64,000 bases of DNA from Limnohabitans_A sp048020265 (GTDB lineage Bacteria; Pseudomonadota; Gammaproteobacteria; Burkholderiales; Burkholderiaceae_C), in the NCBI RefSeq assembly GCF_048020265.1, contig NZ_CP171843.1, positions 1,178,001 through 1,242,000 of the forward strand, in the 5' to 3' direction. How positions within the stretch are numbered: position 1 is the stretch's first letter; every line of letters starts with the position of its first letter. The position numbers and the translations under genes were made by a program. The notes under the pieces were generated by a model. That model was not told where the DNA came from. It made no database searches and saw only the letters and a program-made list of their open reading frames with translations. Of this stretch, positions 16,380 to 25,162 are shown one piece after another.

Positions 16380-17804
16380 ATGAAGCAATCGTCATTGCGA
16401 AGGGGCATACAGACAGGCTTGTTCGGGCTGATGGCCTGGCCAGGCTGGGCTGCAGCGGCCGACTTCGATGGTGCGCAGCTGACCGCGATTTGGGGCGTTC
16501 CTTTTGCCGGCATTTTGCTGTCGATCGCTTTGATGCCTTTGCTGACCCCCCACTTCTGGCACCACCATTACGGCAAAGTGGCGGCCGCCTGGTCGCTGGC
16601 TTTCTTGTTGCCTTTTGCGGCGATGTTCGGTGCGGGCGTGGCAGGTGTGAACCTGGTGCACGCGCTGCTGGCCGAATACATCCCCTTCATCATCTTGCTC
16701 ACCGCCTTGTTCACCGTCTCGGGGGGCATTTTCATCCGGGGCAACCTGCATGGCAGCCCGGGCCTGAACACCGCCATCTTGGCCATCGGTGCGGTGCTGG
16801 CCAGTTTCATGGGCACCACCGGGGCGTCGATGCTGCTCATTCGCCCCTTGATCCGGGCCAACGACAACCGCAAGCATGTGGCGCATGTGGTGGTCTTTTT
16901 CATCTTCATTGTGTCGAACGCGGGCGGCTCGCTGACCCCGCTGGGCGATCCGCCCTTGTTCCTGGGCTTCCTCAAGGGCGTGGATTTCTTTTGGACCCTG
17001 AAGCACATTTTCCCGGAGAGCCTGTTCCTGATCGGCTCCTTGCTGGCGATTTTTTACGCGCTGGACTCCTGGTTCTACCACCGCCGTGAAGAGCTGTTGC
17101 CGGTCGACCCGACCCCCGACTCCCGCCAGATCGGCTTTGATGGCCGCATCAACTTTGCCTTGCTCGGCGGCGTGGTCGCTCTGGTGCTGATGAGCGGCGT
17201 CTGGAAATCGCCCGTGTCATTCAACATCGCGGGCACCGAAGTGGGTTTGCCGGGCGTCTTGCGCGACCTGGGCTTGGTCTTGATCACCTGGCTGTCGCTC
17301 AAATGGACGCCTGCCCAAGTCCATGCCGACAACCAGTTTGGCTGGGGCCCCATGGTGGAGGTTGCCAAGTTGTTTGCCGGCATTTTCCTCACCATCATCC
17401 CCGTGATCGCCATGCTCAAGGCGGGTACCAACGGGCCTTTTGGTGCCGTGGTGTCTGCTGTGACGAAGCCCGACGGCAGCCCGGACGTGATGATGTACTT
17501 CTGGATCACGGGCGTGCTCAGCTCTTTCCTGGACAACGCGCCCACCTACCTGGTGTTCTTCAACACGGCCGGGGGTGACCCGCAGGTCTTGATGACCACG
17601 CTGGCCCCCACTTTGGCGGCCATCTCGGCCGGTGCCGTGTTCATGGGGGCCAACAGCTACATTGGCAATGCGCCCAACCTCATGGTCAAAGCCATTGCCG
17701 AAGACCGTGGCGTGAAAATGCCCAGCTTCTTTGGTTACATGCTCTGGTCGGGCGGCATTTTGGTGCCCCTGTTTGTCGTGATGAGTTTCATCTGGTTCAA
17801 ATGA
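16380..17804 (+). CDS. Sodium:proton antiporter, NhaD/ArsB-like ion transporter family
   Basis: Polytopic inner-membrane protein of 474 residues with a cleavable-looking N-terminal hydrophobic segment and about twelve further membrane segments. The pattern of NhaD-type antiporters is visible in FMGTTGASMLLIRPLI, IVSNAGGSLTPLGDPPLFLGFL and the C-terminal SSFLDNAPTYLVFFNTAGG...GAVFMGANSYIGNAPNLMVK. It would exchange Na+ for H+ and so support salt or pH homeostasis. The gene overlaps the following dehydrogenase gene by ATGA, an odd pairing that may be only positional. Confidence 0.9.
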   Translation: MKQSSLRRGIQTGLFGLMAWPGWAAAADFDGAQLTAIWGVPFAGILLSIALMPLLTPHFWHHHYGKVAAAWSLAFLLPFAAMFGAGVAGVNLVHALLAEYIPFIILLTALFTVSGGIFIRGNLHGSPGLNTAILAIGAVLASFMGTTGASMLLIRPLIRANDNRKHVAHVVVFFIFIVSNAGGSLTPLGDPPLFLGFLKGVDFFWTLKHIFPESLFLIGSLLAIFYALDSWFYHRREELLPVDPTPDSRQIGFDGRINFALLGGVVALVLMSGVWKSPVSFNIAGTEVGLPGVLRDLGLVLITWLSLKWTPAQVHADNQFGWGPMVEVAKLFAGIFLTIIPVIAMLKAGTNGPFGAVVSAVTKPDGSPDVMMYFWITGVLSSFLDNAPTYLVFFNTAGGDPQVLMTTLAPTLAAISAGAVFMGANSYIGNAPNLMVKAIAEDRGVKMPSFFGYMLWSGGILVPLFVVMSFIWFK

Positions 17805-18790
17805 TGTCCAAACCTTCCATTCTGGTGGCCCGCGCCATCTTTCCCGAGGTCCTGCAGTCTTTGGCGCAGGTGTTTGAAGTCGAAAGCAACCAGGCCGACG
17901 AGGTCTGGTCTGCCGCCGAGCTCACCCGCCGCATGCAGGGCAAAGCGGGTGCTTTGACCACGGGCAGCGAGCGCATCGACGCGGCACTTTTGCAGGCCAA
18001 CCCGCAACTGCGCATCGTGGCCAACATGGCCGTGGGCTACAACAACTTCGACGTGCCCGCCATGACCGCTGCGGGCGTGGTCGCCACCAACACCCCCGAT
18101 GTGTTGACCGAGACCACGGCCGACTTTGGCTTTGCGCTCTTGATGGCCACGGCCCGGCGCGTGACCGAGAGCGAGCATTACCTGCGAGCCGGTTTGTGGA
18201 AGAAGTGGAGCTACGACATGTTTGCGGGGGCCGAGGTGCATGGCTCGACCTTGGGCATCATCGGCATGGGGCGTATCGGTCAAGGCATTGCCCGCCGTGC
18301 GGCGCATGGCTTTGGCATGAAGGTCATCTATCACAACCGCAGCCGCCTGAGCGCCGAGCTCGAAGCCGAGTGCGAGGCCACTTATGTGTCTAAGCAAGAA
18401 CTGCTACAGACCGCTGACCATGTGATGCTGGTGGTGCCATACAGCGCTGAGTCGCACCACACCATTGGCGCGGCCGAGCTGGCCCAGATGAAACCCACCG
18501 CCACGCTGGTGAACATCGCCCGTGGTGGGATCGTGGACGATGCGGCCCTGGCCAAGGCCTTGGCGGCGCGGCAAATCGCCGCCGCAGGCATCGATGTGTT
18601 CGAGGGCGAGCCCTCTGTGTACCCCGACTTGCTGAAAGTCTCCAATGTGGTCCTGACCCCCCACATCGCCAGCGCCACCATCAAGACCCGCAAGGCCATG
18701 GCCCAGCTGGCCGCCGACAACCTGGTCGCCTACCTGACCCGTGGCCAGGCCTTGACCCCCTTGAACACCCTGCCAGGCGCCGCTGCATGA
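17801..18790 (+). CDS. D-2-hydroxyacid dehydrogenase (glyoxylate/hydroxypyruvate reductase, GhrB-like)
   Basis: NAD(P)H-dependent reductase of 329 residues, probably acting on glyoxylate, hydroxypyruvate or 2-ketogluconate. The Rossmann motif is GIIGMGRIGQGIARRA. The catalytic set is Arg in NIARGGIVDD, Glu in the GIDVFEGEP segment and His in LTPHIASAT. The substrate loop MAVGYNNFDVPA matches the GhrB/D-glycerate dehydrogenase branch. Two ATG codons stand in tandem at 17801 and 17804; the first overlaps the antiporter stop. The end overlaps the start of rmuC (ATGA). Confidence 0.9.
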   Translation: MMSKPSILVARAIFPEVLQSLAQVFEVESNQADEVWSAAELTRRMQGKAGALTTGSERIDAALLQANPQLRIVANMAVGYNNFDVPAMTAAGVVATNTPDVLTETTADFGFALLMATARRVTESEHYLRAGLWKKWSYDMFAGAEVHGSTLGIIGMGRIGQGIARRAAHGFGMKVIYHNRSRLSAELEAECEATYVSKQELLQTADHVMLVVPYSAESHHTIGAAELAQMKPTATLVNIARGGIVDDAALAKALAARQIAAAGIDVFEGEPSVYPDLLKVSNVVLTPHIASATIKTRKAMAQLAADNLVAYLTRGQALTPLNTLPGAAA

Positions 18791-20184
18791 GTGAATGGGT
18801 GCTGCTGGCCCTGGGCGGTCTGAATCTGCTGCTCTTGGTTTGGTTGCTGCTGCGCGGCAGCACCTCGCCTGGTGAGCAGGCTGAGCAAACCGCTGCATTG
18901 CTGGCCGTGCAAAGTGCCTCGCAGAGGGCCGAGCAAGCGGCCTGGCAGCAACAGCAGTTTGCAGCACTGCAGTCACAGACCGAGCGGCTGGAGCGCGAGC
19001 TGCGCACCGAGATCAGCCAGTCGGGCGTGCAGGGGCGGCAAGAAGCCATGCAAACGCTGACGCTGTTCCAGCAATCGCTGCTGCAGCAAAGCGCAGAAGC
19101 CACCCGCACGCAAAACCAGCAGATCGATGCACTGGCCCAGCAACTGGCCCTGCTGCAAAAAAGCCTGACCGACAGCCTGGCCCAACAGGTCAATGCACTG
19201 TCTGAGGCGAATGCCCGACGCCTGACCGAGATGCGCGGCACCATGGAAACCCAGCTGGCCCAGCTGCAGCAAAGCAATGCCGCCAAACTGGACGAAATGC
19301 GCCAGACCGTGGACGAAAAACTCCAAGCCACCTTGCAAGCCCGCTTGGGCGAGAGCTTCAAGCAAGTGGCCGAGCGGCTGGAGCAGGTGCACAAGGGCTT
19401 GGGCGAAATGCACAACCTGGCGCAAGGCGTGGGCGACTTGAAGCACCTGCTGACCAACGTGAAGACACGCGGCATGTTCGGTGAGGCGCAGCTGGCCTCG
19501 CTGCTGGAACAGGTGCTGACCCCCGAGCAGTACGCGGTGCAGGTGGCCACCCGCCCGGGCGACAAGAACCGGGTGGACTTTGCGATTCGCCTGCCCGGCC
19601 GCTCAGACAACGGCCAGCCCGTGTGGCTGCCAATCGACGCGAAGTTTCCCAACGAAGACTACGAGCGCCTGCTTGAAGCCCAGGGCCGCGCCGACCCGGT
19701 GCAGGCCGAGTTGTGCGCCAAGGCCCTGGAGACGCGTATCAAGCTCGAAGCCAAATCGATCGCCGACAAATACCTGGAGCCCCCGCACACCACCGACTTT
19801 GCGGTCATGTTCCTGCCCACCGAAGGGCTGTATGCCGAGGTCTTGCGCCGCCCCGGCCTGATGGAGACGCTGCAGCGCGACCACCGCGTCACTCTGGCAG
19901 GCCCGACCAACCTGATGGCCATGCTCAACGCCTTGCAAATGGGCTTCAGAACCCTGGCGCTGGAAAAGCGCTCCAGCGAAGTCTGGCAGGTGCTGGGCGC
20001 GGTCAAGACCGAGTTTGGCAAGTTTGGCGACGTGCTGGACAAGGTGCGCAACCAGACGCAAACCGTGCTCAACACGCTGGACCAGGCCCAGACCCGCAGC
20101 AACGTGATGAACCGGGCCTTGCGCCGGGTCGATGCCTTGCCCGAGGCCGACGCACAAGCCCTGCTGCCCGGCGGGGACCACTGA
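18787..20184 (+). CDS. rmuC: DNA recombination protein RmuC
   Basis: Protein of 465 residues. It has an N-terminal membrane anchor (about 4-22), then a long Gln/Ala-rich coiled coil (about 35-200) and the C-terminal RmuC nuclease-like domain (about 220-440) with VKTRGMFGEAQLASLLEQVL, DFAIRLPGR, LPIDAKFPNEDY and VMFLPTEGLYAEVLRRPGL. RmuC limits inversions and rearrangements at short repeats; it is thought to be a membrane-tethered nuclease. It is coupled at both ends: its ATG overlaps the dehydrogenase stop and its TGA overlaps the ATG of a 10-codon frame leading to the MFS gene. Confidence 0.95.
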   Translation: MSEWVLLALGGLNLLLLVWLLLRGSTSPGEQAEQTAALLAVQSASQRAEQAAWQQQQFAALQSQTERLERELRTEISQSGVQGRQEAMQTLTLFQQSLLQQSAEATRTQNQQIDALAQQLALLQKSLTDSLAQQVNALSEANARRLTEMRGTMETQLAQLQQSNAAKLDEMRQTVDEKLQATLQARLGESFKQVAERLEQVHKGLGEMHNLAQGVGDLKHLLTNVKTRGMFGEAQLASLLEQVLTPEQYAVQVATRPGDKNRVDFAIRLPGRSDNGQPVWLPIDAKFPNEDYERLLEAQGRADPVQAELCAKALETRIKLEAKSIADKYLEPPHTTDFAVMFLPTEGLYAEVLRRPGLMETLQRDHRVTLAGPTNLMAMLNALQMGFRTLALEKRSSEVWQVLGAVKTEFGKFGDVLDKVRNQTQTVLNTLDQAQTRSNVMNRALRRVDALPEADAQALLPGGDH

Positions 20185-20216
20185 TGGCCAAGCGGCCGAG
20201 GCGGGCCCGGGGATGA
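20184..20216 (+). CDS. Ten-codon mini-cistron joining rmuC and the MFS gene
   Basis: A short frame encodes MAKRPRRARG. Its ATG shares a base with the rmuC stop (TGATG) and its TGA overlaps the MFS ATG (ATGA). The MFS gene therefore starts exactly where this frame stops. It may serve only to carry ribosomes across the 28-base gap. Whether the basic peptide has any function is unknown, and chance is possible. Confidence 0.4.
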   Translation: MAKRPRRARG

Positions 20217-21373
20217 AAACACTGCCCCGGCTGATCGCCGGCCAGATTTTTTTGCACGCCTGCATGGCGGGCATGCGCATGGCCATCCCTTTGCTCGCAC
20301 TCAAACAGGGCTTCAGCGCCATGGCTGTCGGGGCCTTGCTGGCTTTGTTTGCCCTGACCCAGGTTTTTTTGGCTTTGCCCGCGGGGCGTTACGCCGACCG
20401 CACGGGCCTGAAAAAACCCTTGCTGCTCAGCGTGGCGATGTCCTCCGTGGGGGCGGGGCTCTCGGTGCTGTGGCCCATTTTCCCGGTCATGTGCCTCAGC
20501 GCCCTGGCCACTGGCGGGGCCACGGGCATGGCGGTGATTGCCTTGCAACGGCATGTGGGCCGTCTGGCCAAAGACCCGGCAGACCTGAAGGCCGCGTTCA
20601 GCTGGTTGTCGATTGGCCCGGCAATTTCCAACTTCTTGGGGCCGGTCCTGGCGGGTTTGCTGATCGATTACGCCGGACCCGAGCCCGCCGACCTGACCGG
20701 TTTTCGCTGGGCCTTTTTGTTGATGGCGGTGTTGCCGCTGAGCACCTGGTTTTGGGTGCGCACGGTGCCCGAGCTTCACAGCCCCCCGACCCTTGACAAC
20801 GCCGCACCGCGCCGCGCCATGGATTTGCTGGCCGAGCCCATGATGCGGCGTTTGCTGGGGGTCAACTGGCTGCTGTCTTCGTGCTGGGATGTCCACACCT
20901 TTGTGGTGCCCGTGCTGGGCCACGAGCGTGGGTTCAGTGCTTCGGTGGTGGGTACCATCCTGGGCGCGTTTGCTGTCGCTGCGGCGTTCATCCGGGTCTG
21001 TTTGCCCTTTATTTCGCGGCATGTCCAGGAGCACCAGATCATCACCGGGGCCATGGTGTGCACCGCGCTGCTGTTTGGCCTGTACCCCTTCATGCCTACG
21101 CCCTGGAGCATGGGTTTGTGCTCGGTCTTGCTGGGCTTGGTGCTGGGCACGGTGCAGCCCATGATCATGAGCACATTGCACCAGATCACCCCCAAGCACC
21201 GTCAGGGCGAGGCGCTGGGTCTGCGATTGATGAGCATCAATGCGTCGAGCGTGCTGATGCCCATGGTCTTTGGGGCTGCGGGGGCCATTGCCGGGGTGGC
21301 CCCGGTGTTTTGGGTGGTGGGCACCGCTGTGGGCCTGGGCGCACGCGCGGCGTGGCGTTTGCGGCCTGCTTAA
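20213..21373 (+). CDS. Major facilitator superfamily transporter
   Basis: Inner-membrane transporter of 386 residues with about twelve membrane helices. The MFS motif between helices 2 and 3 is seen as LPAGRYADRTGLKKPLL. The C-terminal half contains LLGVNWLLSSCWDVHTFVVPVLGHERGFS. The substrate is not predictable; the family resembles drug or metabolite exporters. The ATG at 20213 overlaps the mini-cistron stop. The 3' end overlaps the convergent LOG gene by four bases, so no terminator separates the two. Confidence 0.88.
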   Translation: MKTLPRLIAGQIFLHACMAGMRMAIPLLALKQGFSAMAVGALLALFALTQVFLALPAGRYADRTGLKKPLLLSVAMSSVGAGLSVLWPIFPVMCLSALATGGATGMAVIALQRHVGRLAKDPADLKAAFSWLSIGPAISNFLGPVLAGLLIDYAGPEPADLTGFRWAFLLMAVLPLSTWFWVRTVPELHSPPTLDNAAPRRAMDLLAEPMMRRLLGVNWLLSSCWDVHTFVVPVLGHERGFSASVVGTILGAFAVAAAFIRVCLPFISRHVQEHQIITGAMVCTALLFGLYPFMPTPWSMGLCSVLLGLVLGTVQPMIMSTLHQITPKHRQGEALGLRLMSINASSVLMPMVFGAAGAIAGVAPVFWVVGTAVGLGARAAWRLRPA

Positions 21374-22257
21374 CCCACCTTCAGCTGGTAGAACTCGCAA
21401 ATCGCCTGCCACGCCGCTTCGGGTGTGTCCACATAGCGGAACAGCTTCAGGTCGTCTCTGGAAATGGTGCCTTCTTGCACCAGCATCTCCATGTCGATCA
21501 AGCGCTGCCAAAATTCCGTCCCGAACAACAAGATCGGCACCGGGCGTGATTTGCGCGTTTGCACCAGCGTCATCACTTCAAACAGCTCGTCCAGCGTGCC
21601 AAAGCCGCCCGGAAACGCCACCAGGGCCTTGGCGCGGATCATGAAATGCATCTTGCGCAGCGCAAAGTAGTGGAACTTGAAGCTCAGCTCGGGGGTGACG
21701 TAAGGGTTGGGTTTTTGCTCGTGGGGCAGGGCGATGTTCAGGGCCACCGAGGGTGCCCCCGCTTCTTGTGCCCCCCGGTTGGCCGCCTCCATGATGCCGG
21801 GGCCGCCGCCTGTGCAGATGAACAACTTTTCTTCGTCGGGCAGGGATGCGCAGGACTTGGCGACTTGTTGGGCAAAAATGCGGGCGTTTTCGTAATGCTG
21901 GGCGTTCCGCACGGCGGTTTCGGCCCGGGCGATGTCCTGCGCCTGGCCGTTTTGCAAAGCCGTTTTTAGTTGCGCTTGGGCGCTTTCCATGTCTATGAAC
22001 CGCGCACTGCCAAAGACCACCACGGTGTGTTCAATCTTGGCCTCGGTTTGCGCCAGGTCCGGTTTGAGCATCTCCAGTTGGAAACGGATGCCCCGGGTTT
22101 CTCGGCGCAGCAAAAATTCGGGGTCGGCAAAGGCCAAGCGGTGGGCTTGTGGCTCCAGCCAGTCGGCGGTGTTGGCCTCGGCTTGCAGATCGGCCCAAGC
22201 GTGGGGCAGGGAAGGGGTCAGGAGGTCTTGTCGGGATTGCATGGCGGCATTGTGCAT
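21370..22257 (-). CDS. LOG family protein (TIGR00730; nucleotide 5'-monophosphate phosphoribohydrolase)
   Basis: Rossmann-type enzyme of 295 residues related to LONELY GUY and PpnN, which cleave the N-glycosidic bond of nucleoside monophosphates. The LOG motif PGGFGTLDE is present, and GGGPGIMEAANRGA forms the nucleotide site. The N-terminal 90-residue extension is typical of the longer proteobacterial (type II) members. The start may be the ATG at 22257 or 22242; neither has a good ribosome-binding site. It is followed on the same strand by nothing, since the MFS gene converges on it. Confidence 0.9.
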   Translation of the reverse strand: MHNAAMQSRQDLLTPSLPHAWADLQAEANTADWLEPQAHRLAFADPEFLLRRETRGIRFQLEMLKPDLAQTEAKIEHTVVVFGSARFIDMESAQAQLKTALQNGQAQDIARAETAVRNAQHYENARIFAQQVAKSCASLPDEEKLFICTGGGPGIMEAANRGAQEAGAPSVALNIALPHEQKPNPYVTPELSFKFHYFALRKMHFMIRAKALVAFPGGFGTLDELFEVMTLVQTRKSRPVPILLFGTEFWQRLIDMEMLVQEGTISRDDLKLFRYVDTPEAAWQAICEFYQLKVG

Positions 22258-22310
22258 GCACCAGCCCTGCAGGCAAGACGGAGATGCCCAAACGAATCGC
22301 TTTGACCATG

Positions 22311-22333
22311 AAAAAAGCCCCTTGCGGGGCTTT
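22311..22333 (-). terminator. Intrinsic terminator of efp
   Basis: Stem AAAGCCCC/GGGGCTTT (22314-22321, 22326-22333) with loop TTGC; on the minus strand the T tract continues through 22311. It lies 22 bases beyond the efp stop. Confidence 0.85.
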
Positions 22334-22354
22334 CATGGGGGCGGGATCGGAAGA

Positions 22355-22909
22355 TCAGACGCGCTTGCGGTATTCGCCGGTGCGGGTGTCGATTTCGATC
22401 TTATCGCCTTGGCTCACGAACAAAGGCACGGGCACTTCCATGCCGGTGGCAATCTTGGCGGGCTTGAGCACTTTGCCCGAGGTGTCGCCTTTGACGGCTG
22501 GCTCGGTCCAGGTGATCTCGCGCACCACGCTGGTGGGCAATTCGACCGAGATGGCTTTCTCGTTGTAGAACACCACTTCGAGTTCCATGCCGTCTTCGAG
22601 GTAGTTCAGGGCGTCGCCCATGTTGGTGGCTTCGACTTCGTACTGGTTGAAGTCGGTGTCCATGCAAACGTACATCGGGTCAGCGAAATACGAGTATGTG
22701 CACTCTTTCTTGTCCAGAATGACCTGGTCCATCTTGTCGTCGGCGCGGAACACGACTTCGGTACCGAAATTGGCGATCAGGCTTTTGAGCTTCATGCGCA
22801 CAGTCGACGAGCCGCGGCCACCGCGTTGGTATTCGGTGCGCAGGACGACCATGGGGTCTTTGCCGTGCATGATGACGTTGCCGACGCGGATTTCTTGAGC
22901 GGTTTTCAT
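22355..22909 (-). CDS. efp: Translation elongation factor P, Arg32 type
   Basis: Ribosome-binding factor of 184 residues that rescues ribosomes stalled at consecutive prolines. The tip of domain I reads QRGGRGSS, and the modified position is Arg32 (codon at 22816-22814). This is the residue rhamnosylated by EarP in betaproteobacteria and some pseudomonads, in place of the lysine used by EpmA/EpmB bacteria. The earP gene lies 1.1 kb upstream on the same strand, separated by two membrane-protein genes. A terminator follows. The preceding 94-base gap includes a TAGAAT that could be a -10 element. Confidence 0.97.
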   Translation of the reverse strand: MKTAQEIRVGNVIMHGKDPMVVLRTEYQRGGRGSSTVRMKLKSLIANFGTEVVFRADDKMDQVILDKKECTYSYFADPMYVCMDTDFNQYEVEATNMGDALNYLEDGMELEVVFYNEKAISVELPTSVVREITWTEPAVKGDTSGKVLKPAKIATGMEVPVPLFVSQGDKIEIDTRTGEYRKRV

Positions 22910-23003
22910 AGGAATTGAGTCTGAAATGAAAAGGGGTGGCTTGAAGCCAAGCCCATTATTCTAACCTGTGGGGCCTGCTAAGGCCGAGGGCCCTTACAGG
23001 CGC

Positions 23004-23438
23004 TCAGTCCCGCGCCGTCAGGCCATGGGCCAGTGCACCCAGCACAATGCCGCCCAAAGCCCACAGGATGTCGGTGTTGCCTGTGCCCAAGGCCGCAATC
23101 GCCGGGCCGGGGCACACCCCGCTCAAACCCCAGCCCACGCCAAAAATGGCCGAGCCGATCACGGTTTGGCGGTTCCAGCTCGCCGGTTGCGTCAGGAACT
23201 GCCCGCTCAATAAGGGGCGGCCCAGCCAGCGCGGAAAACCTTTGTAAGCCAGCATGGCCAAGCCCGCCGCGCCGCCCATGACCAGCATCAGGCCCCAGTC
23301 TTGAAAGCGCAAAAAGCTCAAAACCACCTCGGGCTGCACCATGGTGGCCAGCGACAGGCCAAAGCCAAACAAGGCCCCGGCGACCAAGGTGACCAGCGCT
23401 TTGGGCAGAGAAAGTGTGTGAGGGGTCAACGGGTTCAT
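23004..23438 (-). CDS. YeeE/YedE family membrane protein, PmpB-like half
   Basis: Inner-membrane protein of 144 residues with four hydrophobic segments. It carries the pattern FGFGLSLATMVQPEVVLSFL and the Cys motif GVGWGLSGVCPGPAI of the second member of the two-protein YeeE/YedE (PmpA/PmpB) permease family. Members of the larger family move thiosulfate or other sulfur species through a Cys-lined path; the small split pairs are poorly characterised. The ATG at 23438 overlaps the stop of the first half (ATGA). Confidence 0.88.
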   Translation of the reverse strand: MNPLTPHTLSLPKALVTLVAGALFGFGLSLATMVQPEVVLSFLRFQDWGLMLVMGGAAGLAMLAYKGFPRWLGRPLLSGQFLTQPASWNRQTVIGSAIFGVGWGLSGVCPGPAIAALGTGNTDILWALGGIVLGALAHGLTARD

Positions 23439-23917
23439 GCCAGGCCTTTCGTGAAGATGGCCATCAGGTTGGCGGTCATGAAAGCAGTGGCCATGAAGGT
23501 CAGCACCGCGCCCAGCGAAGGCAACTGCAGCGAGCCCAGCCCGCAAATACCGTGGCCCGAGGTGCAGCCATTGCCCAAACGGGCACCGTAGCCCACCAAA
23601 AAGCCGCCCACCAGCAGCTGCCAGGCGGGCACGCTGGTGTGCTGCGCCTCGCCGCCCGCCAGCGTGAACCGCCAAACCAGCGCCCCCAGCACAACGCCCA
23701 AGGCGTAAACCAGCCGCCAGTTGCGGGTGCTGACAAAGCGGGCTTGCTGAAAAAACGCCCGTTTGGACACGAACGACCAACTGCTGGAAAAGACGGAACT
23801 CATGCCGCCAACCCAGCCGTTGAACAAATAGAGCAGCGCCACGCCAGCGCCAATGGTCAGGCCGCCCAGCAGGTAGTGCTGCCAGCCGAGGGGGAAGAGG
23901 GTGTCAATCAAAGTCAT
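23435..23917 (-). CDS. YeeE/YedE family membrane protein, PmpA-like half
   Basis: Inner-membrane protein of 160 residues with four to five hydrophobic segments. The signature is GARLGNGCTSGHGICGLG, with two Cys residues expected to line the transport path. Together with the next gene it makes one YeeE-type unit. The usual neighbours of such pairs (ArsR-type regulator, sulfur dioxygenase, sulfide:quinone reductase) are absent. The pair instead sits between earP and efp, so its place here is probably an insertion into an older earP-efp arrangement (inference). Confidence 0.88.
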   Translation of the reverse strand: MTLIDTLFPLGWQHYLLGGLTIGAGVALLYLFNGWVGGMSSVFSSSWSFVSKRAFFQQARFVSTRNWRLVYALGVVLGALVWRFTLAGGEAQHTSVPAWQLLVGGFLVGYGARLGNGCTSGHGICGLGSLQLPSLGAVLTFMATAFMTANLMAIFTKGLA

Positions 23918-24010
23918 GGGTCGGGATTATCGGTGAGTGCTTCCAAGCGTTCCGGGAGGCTGGGTTCAAACCACGCCTGGCGTGTGCGGTTTTTCCGGCG
24001 ATGAACAAGC

Positions 24011-25108
24011 TCAGTCTGTTTGAGGTGGGGTCCCGGTGTGCATCACCAATTGGCGCACCAAGTCTTGCTGGTTTGACAGATGTTGTTTCGCGGTTTGTAC
24101 GCAGGCGGTCCAGTCTGCCAGCAACTTGTCATCAAGCGTTGGCAATTCGCTCGCCTCAATCCCATTCCAAACCCGATGCGCCTTGCGCAGACTCTCAGGC
24201 GCTTGCATCCAGTCCAGAAACGCTTCCAGCTTGTCGTGGTGCGCGTTGTCGTCTTGTGGGTAGATGTGCCAGATGAAGGGCTGGCCTGCCAAGAGGGCCC
24301 GCACCAGTGAGTCTTCTCCGCGCACAAAGTTGAGGTCGCAGGCCCAGAGCATCTCGTCGAATCCGTTTTGGTCGGTGTAGGGCAGGGCGCTCCAGCTGGG
24401 TGGCACGGCCATGCCCGCCAGTGCTTGCTGCACCGCCGCCAGTGGGCGGCCGGGGGTGACCAGCAGGTGGTGGGGTGTGCCCACCAATTGGGCCAGCAGC
24501 TGGGGCAGGGCGGCGGGTTCGTAGCAGAACAGACTGATCAGCAGACCGCCCGGTGACAGTTGGGGTGCGTGTTGCTCGCGCCAGGCTGAACGTTTGACAA
24601 GGTCAAACTTTTGCTGGCGCTCTAGCAGGTCGGTTTCGCGCAGCAGGCCGCCCGTGTCCGGTGTGAAGCCTGGGTAAAAGAAGGTCTTGGTCCAGCCTTT
24701 GGCCGGGCCGCTCATCACGGGCGAAGGCAGCTGGTGCATGCGTGGCACCCAGTCTTCGGCGCTCAGGTATTCGAGGTTGATCCAAGTGGGTGGCTTTGCT
24801 CTTGTGTTGACAGCGTGGGCCACAAAGGCTTCGGGCAAGGTGCAGCCAAAGGCTTCGACCCAGACGTCGGCCGGGGAAAGGGCTTGCAGGGTGCTGGCTT
24901 GGCTGGCATCGGCCCACGGGCGCACTTCAATGCCAGGCTTCTGGTGGGCGGTGGGCGCCATCCAGGCCAGGGCCGAGGCGTCGTCCACCCACAGGCGCAC
25001 GCGCTGGCCAGCGTCGCGCAGCTGGCGCGTCAGGCGCCAGCACACGCCCAGGTCGCCGTGGTTGTCGATCACGGTGCAGAAGATGTCCCAGAGTTGGCCA
25101 GTTTGCAT
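24011..25108 (-). CDS. earP: EF-P arginine rhamnosyltransferase EarP
   Basis: Glycosyltransferase of 365 residues that attaches rhamnose from dTDP-rhamnose to Arg32 of EF-P, needed for EF-P activity. The family start is evident: LWDIFCTVIDNHGDLGVCWRL, whose Asp residues are catalytic in characterised EarP. The donor-binding C-terminal motif is also present: LNFVRGEDSLVRALLAGQPF followed by WHIYPQ. The start is uncertain. The ATG at 25108 matches homologues beginning just before WDIF, while an ATG at 25138 would add ten residues. It is divergent from uvrC, with only 54 bases between. Confidence 0.95.
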   Translation of the reverse strand: MQTGQLWDIFCTVIDNHGDLGVCWRLTRQLRDAGQRVRLWVDDASALAWMAPTAHQKPGIEVRPWADASQASTLQALSPADVWVEAFGCTLPEAFVAHAVNTRAKPPTWINLEYLSAEDWVPRMHQLPSPVMSGPAKGWTKTFFYPGFTPDTGGLLRETDLLERQQKFDLVKRSAWREQHAPQLSPGGLLISLFCYEPAALPQLLAQLVGTPHHLLVTPGRPLAAVQQALAGMAVPPSWSALPYTDQNGFDEMLWACDLNFVRGEDSLVRALLAGQPFIWHIYPQDDNAHHDKLEAFLDWMQAPESLRKAHRVWNGIEASELPTLDDKLLADWTACVQTAKQHLSNQQDLVRQLVMHTGTPPQTD

Positions 25109-25162
25109 GCGGCGATTGTCGCTGGAGATTTCACACACATCTTTTCACAGACAATAGCCGCC

